Below are positions 57,922 through 64,000 of a DNA stretch of 64,000 bases, piece after piece. The stretch is from Anthoceros angustus (Eukaryota; Streptophyta; Anthocerotopsida; Anthocerotales; Anthocerotaceae). The DNA lies in assembly GCA_010909165.1 (NCBI GenBank), contig MU008178.1, forward strand, positions 198,369-262,368, written 5' to 3'. The position numbers and the translations under genes were made by a program. Below the pieces are notes generated by a model, which did not search any database, was not told the origin of the DNA, and worked only from the letters and a program-made list of their open reading frames with translations. Every line of letters starts with the position of its first letter. Position 1 is the first letter of the stretch.

Positions 57922-60293
57922 GGCACCATATTATGCCTTGTAGAGGAAAGACAAATAGTAGTGAGCTTTTACTTGACCAAGAGATAAGATCCACCTAAAA
58001 TGCATGAGGCTACAATACTACGTCTAGTGTCGGGTCACCAGCCCTCGGCATCACAAAGGACATTAGCGCAAACCATCCGTTGCTTAGAAAACGTAAACCT
58101 TTGCGTCTTGTCCTTTGAGGTACCTAAAAATTCTCTTCACTGCAGCCCAATGTGGCAAGCCAGGGTTCTCTAGAAACTGACTTACATTACAAACTGCATG
58201 TGTGATGTCTAATCTAGTCCAACCTGATAGATAGATTAAACAACCAATAGCTTGTCAGTAAGGCTTGAGTGTCATCTCGGCCTTTTCTTCTAATGTTGTC
58301 GGGCATTGTTCCCTAGATAGCTTTTCACCTGTAGACACAGGTGTGCTTACTGGTCGTGCATCCTCCATCTTGAACCTCTTAAGTAGTTGATGTACAAAAT
58401 GCTCTTGATGTTTCAATAGTGTTATCGCGAGTGTTAAAATGGAATTGAATGCCAAGAGAAAAAGATAAGCCCCAAATCAGTCATATCAAACCTCGCCAAA
58501 GTATCGCTTTCATTCTTGCCATAAGAGTTGGTGAAGTGCTAAATAAAATATTATCATCCACATAAAGCAGTTAAAATGATAAAATCATTGTCATCCCATA
58601 AAATATATACGCTACTATCGTCAAACATGTGAAACCCAATTCTATGAGCAATGCATGAAACACTTCATTCCATGCACGGAAGACTGCTTAAGTCCACTTA
58701 AGAAAGATCTAATCCAAATAACCTCTCTAGCTTGTGTCATGGCACCATATTATGCTTCCGTAGAGGAAAGACAAATAGTAGTGAGCTTTTACTTGACCAA
58801 GAGATAACCGATCCACCTAAAATGTACATGAGGCTACAATACTACGTCTAGTGTCCGGGTCACCAGCCCGGCATCACAAAGGACATTAGCGCAAACCATC
58901 GGTTGCTTAGAAAACGTAAACCTTTGCGTCTTGTTCCTTTGAGGTACCTAAAATTCTCTTCACGCAGCCCAATGTGGCAAGCCGTGGTTCTCTAAAGACT
59001 TACATTACTAATCGCATGTGTGATGTCTAATCTAGTCCAACGATAGATAGATTAAACAACCAATAACATCGTAAGGCTTGAGTGCCATCTCGGCCTTTTC
59101 TTCTTGTTGTCGGGCATTGTTCCTAGATAGCTTTTCACCAGACATAGGTGTGCTTCGATCGTGCATCCTCCATCTTGAACCTCTTAAGTAGTTGATGTAC
59201 AAAATGCTCTTGATGAATATCAATAGTGTTATCGCGAGTGTTAAAATGGAATTGAATGCCAAGAGAAAAGATAAGCCCCAAATCAGTCATATCAAACCTC
59301 GCCAAAAGTACTTTCATTCTTGCCATAAGAGTTGGTGAAGTGCTAAATAAAATATTATCATCCACATAAAGCAGTTAAAATGATAAAATCATTGTCATCC
59401 CATAAAATATATACGCTACTATCGTCAAACATGTGAAACCCAATTCTATGAGCAATGCATGAAACACTTCATTCCATGCACGGAAGACTGCTTAAGTCCA
59501 CTTAAGAAAGATCTAATCCAAATAACCTCTCTAGCTTGTGTCATGGCACCATATTATGCTTCCGTAGAGGAAAGACAAATAGTAGTGAGCTTTTACTTGA
59601 CCAAGAGATAACCGATCCACCTAAAATGTACATGAGGCTACAATACTACGTCTAGTGTCCGGGTCACCAGCCCGGCATCACAAAGGACATTAGCGCAAAC
59701 CATCGGTTGCTTAGAAAACGTAAACCTTTGCGTGTTGTTCCTTTGAGGTACCTAAAATTCTCTTCACGCAGCCCAATGTGGCAAGCCGTGGTTCTCTAAA
59801 GACTTACATTACTAATCGCATGTGTGATGTCTAATCTAGTCCAACGATAGATAGATTAAACAACCAATAACATCGTAAGGCTTGAGTGCCATCTCGGCCT
59901 TTTCTTCTTGTTGTCGGGCATTGTTCCTAGATAGCTTTTCACCAGACATAGGTGTGCTTCGATCGTGCATCCTCCATCTTGAACCTCTTAAGTAGTTGAT
60001 GTACAAAATGCTCTTGATGTATCAATAGTGTTATCGCGAGTGTTAAAATGGAATTGAATGCCAAGAGAAAAAGATAACTGCCCCAAATCAGTCATATCAA
60101 ACCTCGCCAAAAGTACTGCTTTCATTCTTGCCATAAGAGTTGGTGAAGTGCTAAATAAAATATTATCATCCACATAAACAGTTAAAATGATAAAATCATT
60201 GTCATCCCATAAAATATATACGCTACTATCAGCGTCCAAACATGTGAAACCCAATTCTATGAGCAATACATGAAACACTTCATTCCATGCACG
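57864..60293. repeat. Tandem triplication inside the copia pol region
   Basis: Three direct copies of about 805-820 bp start at gcttaagtccacttaagaaa: 57864, 58686 and 59490. Each runs from RNase H back into the RT fingers/palm. The native joint (ctgtttaagaccataaag) survives only at 60300. The new joints read ctgcttaagtcc, with ttaag shared by both parents. Copies two and three resemble each other more than the first. Confidence 0.95.
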
Positions 60294-60764
60294 GGAAGAC
60301 TGTTTAAGACCATAAAGTGTTTTTAAAAGTTGACATACTTTATTAGGGTCTATAATAAAACCTTCCGGTTGAGCCATGTAGATGACCTCATCTAAGGTGC
60401 CATTAAGAAAAGCAGTTTTTACGTCTAACTGATGTACGAGGAGATTGTAGTGAGCAGCAAGGGCAAGGAGTATTCTTATGGAAGTAGACTTAACAACTGG
60501 GGCAAATGTTTCATTGTAGTCTAACCCCGCTACTTGACTATATCCCTTTGCCACGAGGCGAGCCTTATACCTACCAACACTACCATCTGTATTGAGTGTT
60601 TTTTTGAAGACCCACTTACAAGCAACTGGTTTACGACCATGAGGGAGATCTACAAGAACCCAAGTTTTATTAGAAATGAGAGATTTGATATTCAGACTCA
60701 ATAGCCTTCTGCCAAAAGGAAGCTTCAGGCCCTTCAATAGCTTCTCTATAGGTGGCGGGTTCAC
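59988..60764 (-). pseudogene. Copia reverse transcriptase (best copy)
   Basis: Intact-looking blocks: ACKWVFKKTLNTDGSVGRYK, ARLVAKGYSQVAGLDY, ETFAPVVKSTSIR, HQLDVKTAFLNGTLDEVIYM, CQLLKTLYGLKQSSRAWNE, and the YVDDNILFS catalytic site. It ends at the start of the duplicated region, where the reading frame drifts. Confidence 0.93.
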
Positions 60765-61178
60765 CTAATGAGTCTTGGAGGACGGTGTCTGGTAGAACAA
60801 CGTAGGACTTGAGGAGGCTCTTCATTGGCTTCGGTAACTTCTTCCTGACGTGTAGAGGGATCAAATAACTTGTAACCCTTCACATCGTCGGAGTAGCCCA
60901 CAAAAATCCTGCGAATAGCCTTCAAGTCCATCTTATGACGAGTAGCTACAGGTACATAAGCATAAGCTGGTGATCCGAATATACGCAAGTGCCCAATGCG
61001 GGGCTTGTGTCCTATCCATCTCTCATAAGGAGTAGTCAAACCAAGCTCCTTAGAAGGTAGTCGGTTGAGAACATAGTTAGCAGCCATCAACGCTTGACCA
61101 ATATCCGAGAGAGACTAGCAAAAGTGAGAGATGCCAAAGTAGCCTCCTAGAGTGTCCGGTTTTTCCTCTCGGCAAGAG

Positions 61179-61727
61179 TTACGGCGGAGTATACACGGTG
61201 AGTGTGATGGATCCTTCCGAAGAGCAAAAGTTCTGAAAAGCATGGCTGATGTACTCGCCACCATTGTCACTGCGTAAAATTTTAACCTTGTGACCTATCT
61301 GCTGGGTTGCAAAATGCACATAGGTTTGAAAATACATAAGAGCCTCTCTTTTATGTCTTAACACATAAACAATACAATAGCGGCTCCATTCATCTATGAA
61401 TGTAATAAAATAAATAGCTCCTTCAAATGAGCTGGTGGACATAGGGCCACAAATGTCACTATGAATAGTATCCAAAAGGGCAGAGGCCCTTGTTGAGTGG
61501 AGATCCGTATATGGCTTAGAAAAGGCTTTACTAAGTTGACAGGCGTCACAAAAGGGGTGACTAGAAGGGAGATAGGTAAGTGGATCTCGAAAACTATCAC
61601 CCTTTGTTAGAGATGCTAGACGTTGAAAATTGACGTGGGCAAGACGACAATGCCAAAGTTGCATTGAAGCTTGTCTTTGAATGGCATTAACAAACTGAGT
61701 GGGTTGAGGTTGCACTCGATTTGACAT
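61179..61727 (-). pseudogene. Copia integrase
   Basis: Zinc-binding start (LWHCRLAHVN, then FCDACQLSKAFSKPY) and core (LDTIHSDICGPM, FITFIDEWSRYCIVY, LRSDNGGEY), with the three catalytic acids up to the point where the frame breaks near 61180. A further piece (NYVLNRLPSKEL) continues at 61090-60761. Confidence 0.93.
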
Positions 61728-62420
61728 CTAATAAAATACAAATCATGAAAAGGGTGCCTATGAAAAGGTCCTGACTTGATGGAACATGCGTTACAGTGCA
61801 ACCAGATTGATCAAAGCAGACTCGGCAAGAGTGTTGTTGTGACAACTTAATCAATGACATCAAATTTTTGGTCATAGAAGGGACAAATAAAATGCCAGAA
61901 AGTATAAGTGAAGACTCGTCTAGGAGCTGTATGACCACTGAGCCCAAGCCTTTGATGGAAAGCCCACTGTCATCACCCAAAAGCACAAACTGATTGGCAT
62001 CATATGTGGGTGAGAAAGTTTTAAATGAGTGTCTGTCAAAACAAATATGACTAGTGGCTCCAGAATCTAAAAACCAAGTTTCTACTTGAGAATGGACAGA
62101 TGAAAGACAAACAGCTAAGATTGTGGGTGACTTAGCTTTTGTTGTTGTGACATTTGATTCAGGGAGACTTGTATCTCGTCAAGGCTCACCGGCCTTTTTC
62201 TTCCGGCAATCCTTCTCAATATGGCCGGGTATCTTGCACCAATAGAAAATGTATCTGCTACATTTTTCCAGGAAGTGCGGCTGGGGCGCTCCATATGCTT
62301 CCTTTTTTGCTATTTTGCCTGGTTGAAGGCAAGTGGGATGTATTCCCCTCTTCTATTTTTTTTTAGAGAAGCATAGCTACCCCATGAGGATTAACTACAT
62401 GGGGTATGAGCAGAATCAAG

Positions 62421-62432
62421 GCTCTAATACCA
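62421..62432 (-). promoter_or_regulatory. Copia primer-binding site
   Basis: On -, TGGTATTAGAGC directly follows the 5' LTR. It is one base away from the standard initiator-tRNA-Met PBS of plant copia elements. Confidence 0.9.
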
Positions 62433-62673
62433 TAAAGAAGTTGGTAGCCTAGGATCGCATGTGCAAAGATCGTGCAAGAGGTAAGCAAGAGGGACAAGAG
62501 CAAGTTGGAATCGAAAGATGATACAAATTACACACAAAGAAAGGGTCTTATACAAAAACGGTTATTGACGGTTATTAATTAACGAATAATAAAACTAAGC
62601 CTAATTTAATTGTAACTGAAATCACCATTATGTTTTAACACATATCTATTCCAAAATAAGCTATATTCCATTA
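62433..62673 (-). repeat. 5' LTR of the copia element
   Basis: 241-bp partner of 57165-57405. It should carry the element promoter; no TATA box was pinned down. Confidence 0.9.
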
Positions 62674-62678
62674 TTTAG
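62674..62678. repeat. Target-site duplication of the copia element (right)
   Basis: tttag, identical to 57160-57164. Confidence 0.85.
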
Positions 62679-64000
62679 GCCACCTTAAAATATGCGGGAG
62701 AGATTATTCTTCTGGTGTATTCCATCGATTGATAATAATATATATATTTATGCAGCTCATTGTAGCCTTTCGATCAATGCTTTGACAATTTCTTCCTTTC
62801 ATCCACAAGTCGAATTCGGTGGGAGTCTAATGCGGCTCGGTAAACATATGCAACAAGCCGTGCAAAGACCATTTAGTGCAAGTATTGGATTGATTTGATC
62901 AACCGTACTGGGTGCCGGCATTCCGCCGTCACGCTGGCATCCCCCATAGAGGTGGGCGCCGGCATGCCAGCGCCCTACTACATGTGGCACTACTTTTGCT
63001 GATGGCCAGCTGGGCGTGCACCAGTCCCGTGTCGTTGCAATATGGGGTCCGTTCCCAAGAGAATAACTTGTTCCGTTTGCGCACGTTTTCCTACTCGACA
63101 CCCTCCGTCGTCGAGGGACGATCGCTTTCCCGCAGTCACCCGCCCCTACGCGTCAACCCACATAGACTGTGGTTAATCTACCCTTCACTTACGGCACACT
63201 ACTTACTCACCGTACAGGCCCGGGATGGCCAAGCGTTTAAGGACCCGTTCTCGTTCGGAATCTTCCTCTCTTCACTTACCGCCCTCACTTCGTTTTCCCT
63301 ATCACTCTCGTTCGCACCCAAGGTGCCTAGTTGAAGTTCACGGTCGGGTGTATGTAGGTTACAGACCTCTGCGTCGCATCCACCAGGTCGTCGCGTCCGG
63401 GCTCTACACGCCCTTCTTGGAGTCCGGCTAATCGCGCCCGCTCCGGTCCGCCGGCCGCTGAACCTCTGCCCTGGAGGAGCAGGGGTCCTGAGTCCTCCGC
63501 ACCCGCACTCACCACCACGCATTTAGGGTCCGTCACCAGGACCTGGATCAGTCTCTCCGGAGTAGTCTACCCGCTCAGTGACTCGGGACTCGTGTTAGCA
63601 ATAGACACACAAGGGCCTGCAAATGTAACGCGCCATCAACCCCAAAAGAAAGATCCCTTTACTTTAATGGCAATCGCCCTCTTATACTACGTCATGAGGG
63701 AGCGCCTTTATTACCCCCCTAATTCAAGCTAATGGCCAGCTCACTATGCCCAAGCAGGTGGCTCTCCACTTCCCATATTTTCCTACCTATGTCTACGGCG
63801 GTGGGGCTGTGGTTGACTACGATTCCCCCCCGACGCTGGCAGCCCAATCCCCAGCTCTGGCACCTGCGGAGCACCCAATCGGATAATCCGTGACCCCCGG
63901 AGACCCGTGGAGGCTCGTCCCCTACCCTAATTCAGCCGTGCGCTGGAGGTGGGCCGACAATTCACTACCACTAGATCGTCCTCCTCCGAGTAGTCTACCC
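62679..64000. other. GC-rich unassigned DNA, possibly part of another retroelement
   Basis: From about 62890 the composition turns GC-rich. Palindromic pieces around ggcgccggcatgccagcg lie at 62930-62975. The 20-bp string ctctccggagtagtctaccc (63553-63572) returns as ctcctccgagtagtctaccc at the very end of the window (63981-64000), a hint of a repeat that continues to the right. No coding domain seen in any frame. Confidence 0.4.

Larger units (their letters stand above)
57165..62673 (-). mobile_element. Ty1/copia retrotransposon, gag-deleted, internally triplicated
   Basis: A 5.5-kb element read on -. It has 5' LTR 62433-62673; a primer-binding site TGGTATTAGAGC (62432-62421) complementary to initiator Met tRNA as in most plant copia; a remnant zinc knuckle (WCKIPGHIEKDC) near 62240; protease DSGA block near 62050; integrase (61727-61179); reverse transcriptase (60764-59988); RNase H (57921-57589); polypurine tract AAGTGGGAG before the 3' LTR (57165-57405). 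Nearly all of gag is missing: only about 200 bp separate the PBS from the zinc knuckle. The two 241-bp LTRs differ at about eight positions, so insertion is neither fresh nor ancient. Frames are broken, and RT/RNase H is triplicated, so the copy cannot work alone. Confidence 0.95.

Noticed and set aside
62912-63431. Organelle-derived insert in the GC-rich tail
   Set aside because: I looked for plastid or mitochondrial gene blocks and found none that I recognise; composition alone is not enough.

Overview
The window looks like nuclear DNA of a land plant. It has multi-exon genes with GT-AG introns of roughly 70 to 500 bp, plant-only genes (a PLS-class pentatricopeptide protein, the NDH-assembly gene CRR1, a ginkbilobin-like DUF26 protein) and copia, Ty3/gypsy and non-LTR retroelements. 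The intronless 1,200-residue PPR gene with many near-identical triplets, and the lack of any clear seed-plant trait, suggest a seedless plant (bryophyte, lycophyte or fern). The species cannot be settled from the sequence.

Layout. 1-2699 (+): 3' part of the splicing factor PRP40. 3732-6014 (+): an unassigned gene ending in an EF-hand pair. 6949-9245 (-): PP6-type protein phosphatase catalytic subunit in ten exons. Its first exon and upstream DNA are tandemly duplicated (9088-10744) together with part of a retroelement ORF. 10480-14450: non-LTR retroelement remains on both strands around a G-rich minisatellite. 14988-15458 (-): a secreted Gnk2/DUF26 protein in an AT-rich island, followed by tandem repeats. 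17392-19838 (-): an S28 serine carboxypeptidase. 20017-20967 (-): a LON-N domain protein. 22192-28892 (+): VPS50/syndetin in 25 exons. 30062-33664 (-): the PPR gene, with a cluster of perfect hairpins at its 3' end. 33812-45834 (-): DNA polymerase epsilon catalytic subunit, about 12 kb. 46100-47126 (+): CRR1, divergent from POLE across 265 bp.

From about 48.4 kb onward the window is mostly accessory. It holds a decayed Ty3/gypsy fragment, an ABCG transporter exon remnant between two foldback sequences, a 69-bp minisatellite, a small secreted protein gene with a barwin/expansin-like look (52014-52706, -), a 2.05-kb element with 24-bp terminal inverted repeats (54025-56075), and a copia retrotransposon with LTRs, PBS, polypurine tract and 5-bp target duplication (57165-62673, -). 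The reverse transcriptase/RNase H part of that element is tandemly triplicated. The last 1.3 kb is GC-rich and unassigned.

The housekeeping genes do not form one pathway. They cover splicing, signalling, proteolysis, endosomal recycling, organelle RNA processing, DNA replication and chloroplast NDH assembly, and they look like an ordinary gene-rich segment next to a repeat-rich one. No single coherent new system stands out. The best candidates for a second look are the hairpin cluster, the duplicated PP6 first exon, the TIR element and the unassigned EF-hand gene.
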